Position numbers and translations under genes: made by a program. A model generated the notes under the pieces. It was not told the DNA's origin. It did not search any database and saw only the letters and a program-made list of their open reading frames with translations. Source: Nocardia macrotermitis (GTDB lineage Bacteria > Actinomycetota > Actinomycetes > Mycobacteriales > Mycobacteriaceae). Taken from it: DNA of 64,000 bases. Shown piece by piece: positions 50,020 through 59,372 of this stretch; position 1 is the first letter of the stretch; each line of letters opens with the position of its first letter. The stretch covers positions 1 through 64,000 of the forward strand of contig NZ_WEGK01000007.1 of the NCBI RefSeq assembly GCF_009604405.1. Reading direction: 5' to 3'.

Positions 50020-50696
50020 CACTCCTGAAAATACGCCGCCGCCCCGAACCGGCCGTACAGATGTCCGACCGCGACCGCCGCCTGATCTGGCGCACCGCCG
50101 CTCTCCTGCTGGACTACCCCGACGACAACCTGTTCACCGCGATCGACCGCATCGCCGACACCGCGGCGCGACTCCCCGACGAAGCGCGAATCCCCTTGCA
50201 ACGCTTCATCGATCACGTCAACGAGTCCTCGCCGCTGGACCTGGCCCAGCGCTACGTCGAAACCTTCGACATGCGCCGCCGCTCGAGCATGCACCTCACC
50301 TTCTACGCCTACGGCGACACCCGCAAACGCGGCATGGCCCTGCTGCGCTTCAAACACGCCTACCGCCACGCGGGCGTCGAACTCGACGACCGCGAACTCC
50401 CCGACCATCTGCCCGTGCTGCTCGAATTCGCGGCCACGGTCGATCCGATCGGCGGCGAACGCCTGCTCGGCGAGCACATCCCGGTCATCGAGCTGTTGCG
50501 ATTGTCCTTGCAGGACAACGGTTCCCACTACGCCGACGTCGTCGCGGCCGTGGTGGCCACACTGCCCCCGCTGACAATCGCGGACCGCCGCCGCATCACC
50601 GAACTGGCCGCGGCGGGACCGCCGGACGAGGAGGTCGGCATGGACCCCTACACCATGGATCCCGCTCTGTTCGAGACGGCGCAGGCCCGCCGATGA
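50016..50696 (+). CDS. narJ: nitrate reductase assembly chaperone
   Basis: A 226-residue NarJ/NarW-type all-helical chaperone: LIWRTAALLLDYPDDNLFTA, LAQRYVETFDMRRRSSMHLT then FYAYGDTRKRGMALLRFKHA, and DDRELPDHLPVLLEFAAT. It binds NarG while the molybdenum cofactor is inserted and is not part of the final enzyme. The ATGA overlap with narH and the ATGA with narI show a tightly coupled operon. Confidence 0.95.
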   Translation: MTLLKIRRRPEPAVQMSDRDRRLIWRTAALLLDYPDDNLFTAIDRIADTAARLPDEARIPLQRFIDHVNESSPLDLAQRYVETFDMRRRSSMHLTFYAYGDTRKRGMALLRFKHAYRHAGVELDDRELPDHLPVLLEFAATVDPIGGERLLGEHIPVIELLRLSLQDNGSHYADVVAAVVATLPPLTIADRRRITELAAAGPPDEEVGMDPYTMDPALFETAQARR

Positions 50697-51430
50697 GTAC
50701 CGACGTCTGGCTGATCCTGCCCTACATCGCCTTCACCTCGTTCGTGCTCGGCCACCTGTGGCGGTATCGCAACGACCAATTCGGTTGGACCACAAGGTCT
50801 TCGCAGTTGTACGAGAGCCGGTTACTGCGGCTGGGCAGCCCGCTGTTCCACTTCGGCATGCTCGGTGTCATCGGCGGTCACGTGCTGGGCGTGCTGATTC
50901 CGCAGTCCTGGACCGACGCGGTGGGCGTCTCCGAGGAGATGTATCACGTGGTCGCGGTGTCGGCGGGTTCGGTCGCGGGGGTGGCGGTGATCGCCGGTAT
51001 CGCGATCCTGCTGTACCGGCGCGTCACGGTGCCCGCGGTGCGCAAGGCCACCACGAACAACGACAAGATGATGTACGTGCTGTTGGCCGCGGCCCTGATC
51101 ACCGGCCTGCTCAACACCGTCGGCAGCAATCTGCTGTGGGGCACCTACAACTATCGCGAGACCGTATCCCCTTGGTTCCGAAGCATTTTCACGCTGCATC
51201 CGCATCCGGAACTGATGGTCGGCACGCCGTGGACGTTCCAGGCGCACGGGCTGATCGTGCTGACGCTGATCGGCGTGTGGCCGTACACCAGGCTCGTGCA
51301 CATGTTCAGCGCGCCGATCGGTTATCTCACCCGCCCGTACATCGTCTACCGGGCCAAGGCCGTGCAGCGTCCGGACCACAGCCGCTACGCCAAGGCGTGG
51401 GATGCGCCGGTGACTCCCGAACGCTGGTGA
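50693..51430 (+). CDS. narI: respiratory nitrate reductase gamma subunit (cytochrome b)
   Basis: A 245-residue NarI with five membrane helices, starting WLILPYIAFTSFVLGHLWRY and continuing PLFHFGMLGVIGGHVLGVLI, with the haem-b His ligands in HFGMLGVIGGH and in FQAHGLIVLTLIGVWPYTRL. It takes electrons from menaquinol and passes them to NarH. The C-terminus (SRYAKAWDAPVTPERW) is typical. Confidence 0.96.
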   Translation: MSTDVWLILPYIAFTSFVLGHLWRYRNDQFGWTTRSSQLYESRLLRLGSPLFHFGMLGVIGGHVLGVLIPQSWTDAVGVSEEMYHVVAVSAGSVAGVAVIAGIAILLYRRVTVPAVRKATTNNDKMMYVLLAAALITGLLNTVGSNLLWGTYNYRETVSPWFRSIFTLHPHPELMVGTPWTFQAHGLIVLTLIGVWPYTRLVHMFSAPIGYLTRPYIVYRAKAVQRPDHSRYAKAWDAPVTPERW

Positions 51431-51445
51431 CGCTGGCGCGCGATC

Positions 51446-51655
51446 ATGGACCGTATGGCCCTTGATGCGGATCCCGTCGCGGTGCTGCGACGCTGGGAAG
51501 ATTCCGGCGCGGTGTGGCGGGTGCTGAACCGCCGCGACGACCGGGTGACCGTCGTGCTCTACCAGTGCACCGGCGGTGAGGAAGTGGACCGGTTCACCTC
51601 CACCGATCCCGCACTGCTGCGCTTCCTCGGCGATCGGCGCAGCAGCGAGGATTGA
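51446..51655 (+). CDS. small protein downstream of narI
   Basis: A 69-residue acidic protein (DADPVAVLRRWEDSGAVWRV, then VTVVLYQCTGGEEVDRFTST, ending RRSSED). It begins 15 bases after narI and is probably co-transcribed. Conserved-looking strands with one Cys suggest a folded small domain, family unknown. An ATG at 51455 is the alternative start. Confidence 0.6.
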   Translation: MDRMALDADPVAVLRRWEDSGAVWRVLNRRDDRVTVVLYQCTGGEEVDRFTSTDPALLRFLGDRRSSED

Positions 51656-51658
51656 CCG

Positions 51659-52645
51659 CTACCGCCCGAGCAGCCGCGCGGCTCCCGCACACAGACTCCC
51701 GAGGAGCTGCGCCACCGGTTCGGCGGCGGTGACCAGCCCGACGCCCTGACCGGCATCGATCGGCGTCACCCGCTGATCCGCGCGCGCGATCCCGGCTCCG
51801 AGTTCCGCGCGGGCCGCCGGATCCCGGGCCAGCTCCGCCTCGTGACCGGTCCAGCGTGCGGCGAACTCGTTACGCAGTACTCGCGTGGGAAACCTTGTCG
51901 CCCAAGGCAATTCCATCCCGACGTCGAACGCGCGGGTGAGGATCGTATCGGTCCCCCGCGCGGCGATCATGGCCTCCCGGCCGTCCTGCGACAGCAGCGA
52001 TTCCGGGCAGGCGGCCAGGCAGGTGCCGAGCCAGACACCCGAGGCCCCGGCGGTCAGCATCGCGGCCAGAGTCGCCGCCGAACCGATTCCCCCGGCCGCC
52101 AGGACCGGGATCGATACCGCGTCGAGGACCGCGTCCAGCAGCGGCAGCGTGGCCATTTCCACCGCGCCGTGCCCACCGCCCTCGGCGCCCCGGGCGACCA
52201 GGACATCGACGCCGGACCGTTCCGCGCGTTTCGCTTCCTCGGCGTTGTAAACCTGTGTGGCCGTGCGGATTCCGGCATCACGGACGCGATCGACCCAGGA
52301 CATGTCCGTCCCGAAACTCACCGAGATCAGCACCGGCTCGGCGGCGATCGCCCGATCGAGCAGGCCGGGTTGGGTGGCGACCACCCAGTCCACCAGTCCG
52401 ATCCCGAACCTCCCGGCATCATCGCCCAACTGCGCGAGTTCACGTTCGAGCGCGGCGACCGATCCGGCGCTGCCCATCCCGATCATGCCCAACCCACCGG
52501 CCGCACCGACGGCGGCGGCCAGCCGCCCACCGGCAACCCCGCCCATCGGCGCGTTGACCACGGGAATCCGCAGGCCCATCGCCCGCGACCAGGCCGTGGA
52601 CAGGACCTCGGCCCCGTCGGCCGAGGGCGGCTGCCCGGCTACCAT
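51659..52645 (-). CDS. nitronate monooxygenase (NPD-type flavoprotein)
   Basis: A 328-residue TIM-barrel FMN enzyme: VVNAPMGGVAGGRLAAAVGA then GGLGMIGMGSAG, and GVDVLVARGAEGGGHGAVEM with the active-site His, followed by IPVLAAGGIGSAATLAAMLT and ASGVWLGTCL. It oxidises alkyl nitronates, or nitroalkane toxins such as propionate 3-nitronate. It converges with the narI-linked gene. Its place next to nitrate genes may be chance, or may help against reactive nitrogen compounds. Confidence 0.85.
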   Translation of the reverse strand: MVAGQPPSADGAEVLSTAWSRAMGLRIPVVNAPMGGVAGGRLAAAVGAAGGLGMIGMGSAGSVAALERELAQLGDDAGRFGIGLVDWVVATQPGLLDRAIAAEPVLISVSFGTDMSWVDRVRDAGIRTATQVYNAEEAKRAERSGVDVLVARGAEGGGHGAVEMATLPLLDAVLDAVSIPVLAAGGIGSAATLAAMLTAGASGVWLGTCLAACPESLLSQDGREAMIAARGTDTILTRAFDVGMELPWATRFPTRVLRNEFAARWTGHEAELARDPAARAELGAGIARADQRVTPIDAGQGVGLVTAAEPVAQLLGSLCAGAARLLGR

Positions 52646-52805
52646 CGGGTGACTTCCGCGCGCGCTGACATGCACCCATACCAGCACATCAGCGGCATCC
52701 CGGTCGTCACGGGTCGATCCCGCCCCCTCCGAGAGTGCGTAATATCGACCTCACCCGCACCCGCGGCCGCGCCCCGATACTTCGTGACGGGCACACAACC
52801 CGCAT

Positions 52806-52821
52806 GTCACATTCCCGAAAC
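52806..52821 (+). promoter_or_regulatory. canonical GlnR box upstream of narK
   Basis: GTCAC (52806-52810), six bases (ATTCCC), GAAAC (52817-52821): a full match to the actinobacterial GlnR a/b-site consensus GTnAC-N6-GAAAC, 126 bases before the narK start. Inferred: narK and nirB are under nitrogen control by GlnR. Nothing else was seen in the 302-base gap 52646-52947. Confidence 0.7.
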
Positions 52822-52947
52822 AAATGGCACGATCTCACGGCCGCCACCGCATATCCGTGCGGAACCGTTGACGTCGACGACATTCCACGCAGCATGGCGG
52901 AAATACCCTTTTCCTACTGTTGAGCCAACCTGATGTGGGAGGCCCCG

Positions 52948-54420
52948 TTGAGCACGCTGTCGCGAAATCGCAATATCGAGAATTGGGACGCCGAGGACGT
53001 CGAAGCCTGGGAGTCCGGCGGTAAGGACATCGCCAAACGAAACCTGTGGTGGTCGGTATTCGCCGAGCATGTGGGCTTTTCGGTGTGGTCCATCTGGTCG
53101 GTCATGGTCCTGTTCATGCCGACCGACAAATTCGGCATCGACCCGGCCGGGAAATTCTTCCTCGGCGCGGTTCCGACATTGGTCGGCGGATTTCTACGGA
53201 TTCCTTACACCGTCGCGACCGCGCGTTTCGGCGGCCGCAACTGGACCATCTTCAGCGCGGTGATGCTGCTGATCCCGACGCTGCTGACGCTGTATTTCAT
53301 CAACCAGCCGGGCACCTCGTACACGACCTTCATGATCGTCGCGGCGCTGGCCGGATTCGGTGGCGGCAATTTCGCCTCGTCGATGACGAATATCAACGCG
53401 TTCTATCCGCAGCGGCTCAAGGGCTGGGCGCTGGGCATGAACGCGGGCGGCGGCAATCTCGGTGTGCCGCTGATCCAGCTGGTCGGCCTGGCGGTCATCG
53501 CCACGGTCGGCAACGCCTACGGGAACGCCTCGATCGTCTGCCTGGTCTACCTGGTGCTGATCGCGCTCGCGGGTGTCGGCGCGGCGCTGTACATGGACAA
53601 TCTGCGCAACCAGAAGGCCGACATGTCCTACATGATCACCTCGCTGAAGGTGCCGCAGTCGTGGGCGATCGCGTTCCTGTACATCGGCACGTTCGGCTCG
53701 TTCATCGGCTTCAGCTTCGCGTTCGGTCAGGTCTTGCAGATCAGCTTCAAGGCCGGAGGGGAGAGCGCGACGCACGCCACGCTGCACGCCGCGCAGATCG
53801 CGTTCATCGGCCCGCTGCTGGGCTCGTTCATGCGGCCCTACGGCGGTAAGTGGTCCGACCGTTTCGGCGGCAGCAAGGTCACGCTGTACACCTTCCTGGG
53901 CATGATCGTGGCCGCGGTGGTGGTCAGTATCGCCGGCATGATCGGCGACAAGCACCACGGCGTGCCGACCGGCGGGGCGATGATCGCCCTGATCGCCGGA
54001 TTCATCGCGCTGTTCCTGCTGTCGGGTGTCGGCAACGGTTCGGTCACCAAGATCATCCCCTCGGTGTTCGACGCGAAATCCAAGAGCCTGCAAGCGGATC
54101 CGGCTACCCAGGCCGCCTGGTCGCAGAACACCTCCGGTGCGCTGATCGGTTTCGTGGGTGCGGTCGGAGCGCTCGGCGGTGTCGCCATCAACCTGGTGTT
54201 CCGCTCGTCCTACGCCTCGACCAACTCCGCGACGACCGCGTTCTGGGTGTTCATGGGCTTCTACGTGGTCTGCGCGCTGGTGGTGTCGCTGGTCTTCCTG
54301 CGGCGTCCGCAGGCGGCGCGCGGCAGCAAGCCCGAAGCCTCCACCCTCGCGACCGTCACCCAGACGCTGGCAGGTTCGGAACCGGCCGCGGTGCAGGAGC
54401 ATTCGGCCCGTTCCATCTGA
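52948..54420 (+). CDS. narK: nitrate/nitrite transporter NarK (MFS)
   Basis: A 490-residue major-facilitator protein with 12 helices. It carries both nitrate-signature glycine motifs, GFGGGNFASSMTNINAFYPQ and later LSGVGNGSVTKIIPSVF, plus the acidic N-terminus NIENWDAEDVEAW typical of NarK2-type proteins. It takes up nitrate and/or exports nitrite. The TTG at 52948 lies 5 bases after GGGAGG and fits the family; an ATG at 52933 in the same frame has no ribosome-binding site. nirB starts 41 bases later, so they form one operon. Confidence 0.93.
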   Translation: MSTLSRNRNIENWDAEDVEAWESGGKDIAKRNLWWSVFAEHVGFSVWSIWSVMVLFMPTDKFGIDPAGKFFLGAVPTLVGGFLRIPYTVATARFGGRNWTIFSAVMLLIPTLLTLYFINQPGTSYTTFMIVAALAGFGGGNFASSMTNINAFYPQRLKGWALGMNAGGGNLGVPLIQLVGLAVIATVGNAYGNASIVCLVYLVLIALAGVGAALYMDNLRNQKADMSYMITSLKVPQSWAIAFLYIGTFGSFIGFSFAFGQVLQISFKAGGESATHATLHAAQIAFIGPLLGSFMRPYGGKWSDRFGGSKVTLYTFLGMIVAAVVVSIAGMIGDKHHGVPTGGAMIALIAGFIALFLLSGVGNGSVTKIIPSVFDAKSKSLQADPATQAAWSQNTSGALIGFVGAVGALGGVAINLVFRSSYASTNSATTAFWVFMGFYVVCALVVSLVFLRRPQAARGSKPEASTLATVTQTLAGSEPAAVQEHSARSI

Positions 54421-54461
54421 TCCCGCGACGTCCGAGCCCGAACCCAGCCCCGGAGGACATG

Positions 54462-56987
54462 ATGAATTCCGCAGTCGAATCCACTTGCAGGACAGTGGTG
54501 GTCGCCGGTCACGGCATGGTCGGGCATCGGTTCGCGGAGGCGCTGCGCTCCCGCGACACCGAGGGGCGCTGGCGGATCGTCATCGTCGGCGAGGAATCGC
54601 TGGCGGCCTACGATCGCGTCGGACTGTCCTCGTACATCGGGAGCTGGGATCCGGACGCACTCGCCCTGCCCGGCAACGCATTCCACGATGACGAGCTGGT
54701 CGAGTTGCGGCTGGGTGAGCGGGTGGAGCGGATCGATCGCGACGCCCGCACGGTGACGACCTCGACCGGGGCCGTAATCGCTTACGACACACTGGTGCTC
54801 GCGACCGGGTCGTATCCGTTCGTGCCGCCGGTGGCGGGACATGAACTGCCGCAATGCTTCGTCTATCGCACCGTCGAGGATCTCGATCGCATCCGGGCCG
54901 CCGCGCAGGCGGGCGGGCCGGGTGCACGCGGCGTGGTGATCGGCGGCGGGCTGCTGGGGCTCGAGGCGGCCAATTCGCTGCGGCTGCTCGGGTTGGAAGC
55001 TCATGTCGTGGAATACAACGACCGGCTGATGCACACGCAGGTCGATACCGGTGGCGGGGCCGTGCTGGAGAAGCTGGTCAGCGATCTGGGGCTGCATGTG
55101 CACACCGGGGTCGGGACCTCTTCGATCGAACCCGCCGAAGACGGTGTGGGGGTTCGTGTTTCGCTGTCCGACGGTACGACGATCGATGCCGCTGCCGTGG
55201 TGTTCTCGGCGGGTGTTCGGCCGCGGGATCAGCTCGCTCGCGAAGCCGGGCTGGAGGTCGGGGCGCGCGGTGGTGTGGTCACGGATTCGGGGTTGGTGAC
55301 CAGTGATCCGAACATCTACGCGATCGGTGAGGTCGCGGCGGTCGAAGGTACTTGTTATGGGCTCGTCGCGCCCGGGTACAGCACCGCTGAGGTTGTCGCG
55401 GATCGGCTGTTGGGCGGGTCGGGTGAGTTTCCGGGTGCGGATCTGTCGACCAAGCTGAAGCTGCTCGGCGTCGATGTGGCCAGTTTCGGTGACGCGCACG
55501 GCAAGAGCGAGGGCGCGTTGTCGGTGGTGTTGCACGACGCGGCCAAGGGCACCTACGCCAAACTCGTCGTCTCCGATGACGCGAGCACACTGCTGGGCGG
55601 TGTGCTCGTCGGTGACGCCTCGCAGTACGCGGCGTTGCGGCCGTTGGTCGGGCGGCCGTTGCCCGCCGAGCCCGCGGCGCTGATCTCCCCGGCGGGTGCG
55701 GAGCTGGGTGCGGACGCGTTGCCCGATGACGCGCAGATCTGTTCCTGCAACAACGTGTCCAAGGGTTCGATCTGCGGCGCGATCGCCGAGGGCGCGTGTG
55801 ACATCGCCTCGGTGAAGGGATGTACCAGCGCCGGAACATCTTGTGGCGGTTGCGTTCCCATGATCAGCAAGCTGCTTCAGCAGTCCGGTGTGGTCATGTC
55901 GAAGGCGTTGTGTGAGCATTTCGAGCAGTCCCGGGCGGAGTTGTTCGAGATCGTGCAGGTCACCGGGATCCGTACCTTCTCGGCTCTGATCACCCAGTAC
56001 GGCAAGGGATCCGGGTGCGATATCTGCAAACCCACTGTCGCGTCCATCCTCGCGTCGACCTCGAGCGAGCACATCCTCGACGGCGAGCAAGCCGCGCTAC
56101 AGGACACCAACGATCACTTCCTCGCGAATCTGCAACGCAATGGGACGTATTCGGTCGTCCCACGCATGCCGGGCGGGGAAGTGACCGCGGAACAACTGAT
56201 CACGATCGGTCAGATCGCGAAGGAGTTCGATCTGTATCTGAAAGTGACCGGTGGACAACGGATCGACATGTTCGGTGCGCGGGTCGAGCAGTTGCCGTTG
56301 ATCTGGCAGCGGCTCGTGGACGCGGGGATGGAGTCCGGGCACGCCTACGGCAAGTCGTTGCGGACGGTGAAGAGTTGTGTCGGGTCCACCTGGTGCCGGT
56401 ACGGGCAACAGGACTCGGTCGCGATGGCCGTGCTGCTCGAGAAGCGGTACCGGGGGTTGCGGTCCCCGCACAAACTCAAGCTCGCCGTCTCCGGTTGTGC
56501 TCGGGAGTGTGCCGAGGCCCGGGGTAAGGACGTGGGGGTGATCGCGACCGAGAACGGGTGGAACCTGTACGTCGGCGGCAACGGTGGCCTCACCCCCAAA
56601 CACGCGGTCCTGCTGGCCGGGGATCTGGACGACGACACACTGATCCGGTACATCGACCGGTATCTGATGTTCTACATCCGCACCGCGGACCGTTTACAAC
56701 GCACCGCGCCCTGGCAGGAATCCCTCGACGGCGGTATCGAGCACGTCCGCAACGTGGTGTGCCAGGACAGCCTGGGCATCGCCGAGGACCTCGAAGCCGC
56801 CATGGCCCGCCACATCGACGGCTACCGCGACGAATGGGCCGCGGTGCTCTCGGACGAGAAGATCCTGTCCCGCTTCGTCTCCTTCGTCAACGCACCGGAA
56901 GAGACCGACTCGACCATCTCCTTCGACGACACCGGCGAACGCAAGGTCCCGGTCCTGCTCGGCGTCCCCGGCGTACCGGCCTCCTGA
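54462..56987 (+). CDS. nirB: NADH-dependent nitrite reductase large subunit
   Basis: An 841-residue NirB of normal size. It begins with a FAD-binding domain (VVVAGHGMVGHRFAEALRSR) and an NADH-binding domain (GVVIGGGLLGLEAANSLRLL). A BFD-like [2Fe-2S] region (CSCNNVSKGSICGAIAEGAC, then KGCTSAGTSCGGCVP) is followed by a second Cys pair (GSGCDICK). The sirohaem/4Fe-4S domain has the CVGSTWC and CARECAEARG cysteines. It reduces nitrite to ammonium in the cytosol. The ATG at 54462 sits 5 bases after GGAGG. NirD, the usual small subunit, is not present. Confidence 0.95.
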   Translation: MNSAVESTCRTVVVAGHGMVGHRFAEALRSRDTEGRWRIVIVGEESLAAYDRVGLSSYIGSWDPDALALPGNAFHDDELVELRLGERVERIDRDARTVTTSTGAVIAYDTLVLATGSYPFVPPVAGHELPQCFVYRTVEDLDRIRAAAQAGGPGARGVVIGGGLLGLEAANSLRLLGLEAHVVEYNDRLMHTQVDTGGGAVLEKLVSDLGLHVHTGVGTSSIEPAEDGVGVRVSLSDGTTIDAAAVVFSAGVRPRDQLAREAGLEVGARGGVVTDSGLVTSDPNIYAIGEVAAVEGTCYGLVAPGYSTAEVVADRLLGGSGEFPGADLSTKLKLLGVDVASFGDAHGKSEGALSVVLHDAAKGTYAKLVVSDDASTLLGGVLVGDASQYAALRPLVGRPLPAEPAALISPAGAELGADALPDDAQICSCNNVSKGSICGAIAEGACDIASVKGCTSAGTSCGGCVPMISKLLQQSGVVMSKALCEHFEQSRAELFEIVQVTGIRTFSALITQYGKGSGCDICKPTVASILASTSSEHILDGEQAALQDTNDHFLANLQRNGTYSVVPRMPGGEVTAEQLITIGQIAKEFDLYLKVTGGQRIDMFGARVEQLPLIWQRLVDAGMESGHAYGKSLRTVKSCVGSTWCRYGQQDSVAMAVLLEKRYRGLRSPHKLKLAVSGCARECAEARGKDVGVIATENGWNLYVGGNGGLTPKHAVLLAGDLDDDTLIRYIDRYLMFYIRTADRLQRTAPWQESLDGGIEHVRNVVCQDSLGIAEDLEAAMARHIDGYRDEWAAVLSDEKILSRFVSFVNAPEETDSTISFDDTGERKVPVLLGVPGVPAS

Positions 56988-56992
56988 AAGTT

Positions 56993-57027
56993 CGTTCGGC
57001 GCAAGGTATTCCACCTCGCGCCGAGCG
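56993..57027. terminator. hairpin between nirB and the mannosyltransferase gene
   Basis: CGTTCGGCGC (56993-57002) and GCGCCGAGCG (57018-57027) pair over 10 bases with one G-T pair and a 15-base loop. It lies between the convergent ends of nirB and the mannosyltransferase and can stop both transcripts. Confidence 0.6.
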
Positions 57028-57030
57028 ATA

Positions 57031-58632
57031 TCACCGCCAGCTCGGCAACATCAGGCGCGCGTGCCAATCGTCCACGGTGATCGGCATCGCGGTCAGGATC
57101 GGCCACAACCAGACGAAATTCGCCACCACCGCCGCGAGATACAGGCATACGACCAGCAGATTCAACGTCCGCCGCTCATTTGCCACCAGGAATCGATCGC
57201 CGGCGGCCGTGCGCAGCAGCGGCGCGGGCCCGAGAATATCCCCGAGCACCAGGGCGACCCCCATCGCGAGGAACGGGGCCATCGGTACCGCGTAGAAGTA
57301 GTACATCTCGCGATCCAGATCCAGGAACCAGGGCAGGAATCCGGCGCAGTAGCCGACAAGTATTGCGGCATAACGCCAATCGCGACGGGTCACGCTGCGC
57401 CACGCCGCCCACGCCAGCATCGGCAGCGACACCCACCACAGCACCGGCGTGCCCACCAGCATCACCGCGTCCACACAGTACGACGCGCCGCAGCCGGTGA
57501 CGCCACCGTCCGCGTAGTGGTAGAGCATCGGGCGCAGACCCATCGGCCACGTCCACGGTTTGGACTCCCACGGGTGGTGATATCCGTTCGAATTCGTCAG
57601 TGCCGTATGGAAACTCAGCGACTCGCCCTGGTTGTGCCACAGCGATCGCAGCGCGTCCGGAACCCACGACCACGGGCCACCCGACCCGACCGGATGTTTC
57701 CCGGCATACGGATTGCCGACCGAATACCGGTCGTATCCGTCCTCACTGGCGAACCACGCCCCGTAACTGCCGAGATACACCAGCAGCGGAATGACCACCA
57801 GCGCATAGAGTGCCGGGCCGACATCCCGCAGCGCGGTGCCCGACCACGGCGACGGCACCCGGTAGGCCCGCCGGGCCGCCAGATCGAAACAGACCGAGAG
57901 CATTCCGAAGGCCGCGATGTAGTAGAGCCCGGACCATTTGGTGCCACAAGCCAATCCGAGCAGCACGCCGCCCGCGAAACGCCACCAGCGCACGCCGAGC
58001 CGAGGTCCGTACCGGCTCAACGTGATTCGGCCTTCGAGGTCCGCGCGGGCCAGCCTGGCACGCACCTCGTCGCGGTCGACGATCAGACAGCCGAACGCGG
58101 CCACCACGAACAGCGCCTGGAAGATGTCCAGCATGCCGATGCGCGACTGCACCATGCTCGTGCCGTCACAGATCACCAGCAGCCCCGCGATACCGCCGAT
58201 CATGGTCGAGCGCGTCATCCGGCGGGTGATGCGAACGACCAGCAGCACCAGTACGGTTCCGAAAAGCGCTGCGCTGAAACGCCATCCGATCGGGGTGTAG
58301 CCGAACAGCAACTCCCCCAACGCGATCATCTGCTTGCCGACCGGCGGATGCACGATGTACCCGTAGGCCGGGTTGTCCTCGATCCCGCCGCCGGTGAGCA
58401 TCTCCCAGCCCTGATGGGCGTAGTACTTCTCGTCGAAAGTCGGTGTGCCGCCGTCGGTCGGATAGCCCAGGTGCTGGAATCGGGTGAGCGCCGCGAGCGC
58501 GGTCAGCACCAACGTGACCACCCAGCCCCGCAACCGATCGGCGGGACCGGGATCGGGCGAGGGCCGTAGCGGAGCGGGAGTGGACAGGGCCGGGCGCATG
58601 TCACCCACTGGACGCTCGGTCAACCGGTTCAC
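57031..58632 (-). CDS. pmt: protein O-mannosyltransferase (PMT family)
   Basis: A 533-residue membrane protein closely resembling mycobacterial Pmt (Rv1002c). It has GGTPTFDEKYYAHQGWEMLT with the catalytic DE, VHPPVGKQMIALGELLFGYT, GLACGTKWSGLYY and NGYHHPWESKPWTWPMGLRP, with the family's late YYFYAVPMAPFLAMGVALVL. It transfers mannose from a polyprenyl-phosphate donor to Ser/Thr of exported proteins at the outer face of the membrane, after Sec export. An ATG at 58599 is an alternative start. Confidence 0.92.
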   Translation of the reverse strand: MNRLTERPVGDMRPALSTPAPLRPSPDPGPADRLRGWVVTLVLTALAALTRFQHLGYPTDGGTPTFDEKYYAHQGWEMLTGGGIEDNPAYGYIVHPPVGKQMIALGELLFGYTPIGWRFSAALFGTVLVLLVVRITRRMTRSTMIGGIAGLLVICDGTSMVQSRIGMLDIFQALFVVAAFGCLIVDRDEVRARLARADLEGRITLSRYGPRLGVRWWRFAGGVLLGLACGTKWSGLYYIAAFGMLSVCFDLAARRAYRVPSPWSGTALRDVGPALYALVVIPLLVYLGSYGAWFASEDGYDRYSVGNPYAGKHPVGSGGPWSWVPDALRSLWHNQGESLSFHTALTNSNGYHHPWESKPWTWPMGLRPMLYHYADGGVTGCGASYCVDAVMLVGTPVLWWVSLPMLAWAAWRSVTRRDWRYAAILVGYCAGFLPWFLDLDREMYYFYAVPMAPFLAMGVALVLGDILGPAPLLRTAAGDRFLVANERRTLNLLVVCLYLAAVVANFVWLWPILTAMPITVDDWHARLMLPSWR

Positions 58633-58710
58633 CGAGCCGATCGTATGCGGTCGCGGCGCGAGCGGTTCGAGCGGCCGTGGGCCGGGCCCGATTCCCCGCT
58701 ACGCCAACGA

Positions 58711-59274
58711 CTATCGCGGATCCTCGGTACCCGGCAACCAGCTGGCGCCCGGCTCGGTCCAGCCCCGCCGCTTGATCATCTTGCGCGCCGCCCGCTGATT
58801 ACGCCCGATCAGCCGGGTCAGATACAGCCGCCCGGCGAGATGATCGGTCTCATGTTGCAGGCAGCGCGCCAGCAATCCGGTCGTCGCCTCGACCTCGACC
58901 GGCGCACCGTGGATGTCGACCCCGGTGACCTTCGCCCACCCGGCCCGCCCGGTCGGATACCACTCCCCCGGCACCGACAGACACCCCTCCAGATCGTCGT
59001 CCGGATCCGGCATCGTCTCGGGCAACTCCGTGGTCTCCAACACCGGATTCACCACATGCCCCCGATGCCGCACCCCACCCTCGACCAGGTCGTACACGAA
59101 CACCGCCCGCGGATCCCCCACCTGATTCGCCGCCAACCCCGCCCCGTTGGCCGCGGTATTGGTCTCGAACAAATCATCCACGAACCCGGCCAGCTCGTCA
59201 TCGAACACGGTCACCGCCACCGCCAAGGTAGCCAAGCGCGGATCCCCCGCAATGAGAATCGGTCGTATCGCCAC
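58711..59274 (-). CDS. def: peptide deformylase
   Basis: A 187-residue deformylase with all three motifs: GAGLAANQVG (motif 1), EGCLSVPG (motif 2, Cys metal ligand) and QHETDHLAG (motif 3, HExxH). It removes the formyl group from new proteins using Fe2+. The GTG at 59274 gives the standard AIRPILIAGDPRL start; the upstream frame start adds unrelated residues. The C-terminus is a basic tail, common in actinobacterial type I enzymes. Confidence 0.92.
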   Translation of the reverse strand: MAIRPILIAGDPRLATLAVAVTVFDDELAGFVDDLFETNTAANGAGLAANQVGDPRAVFVYDLVEGGVRHRGHVVNPVLETTELPETMPDPDDDLEGCLSVPGEWYPTGRAGWAKVTGVDIHGAPVEVEATTGLLARCLQHETDHLAGRLYLTRLIGRNQRAARKMIKRRGWTEPGASWLPGTEDPR

Positions 59275-59372
59275 CCGCCAGAGCGTACTGCCCACCTACG
59301 ACCGCCCACACTATAGCCCACGACACCCGTCCCGATCGGCTGCCGAAATCGTTGTCGCGCTGCGGGAGACGG

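Noticed and set aside
54261..56090. 609-codon minus-strand ORF opposite nirB
   Set aside because: Antisense shadow; composition rich in Arg, His and Gln with no motif, while nirB on the other strand is unmistakable.
57061..58569. 502-codon plus-strand ORF opposite the mannosyltransferase
   Set aside because: Antisense shadow; the mannosyltransferase match on the minus strand is clear.
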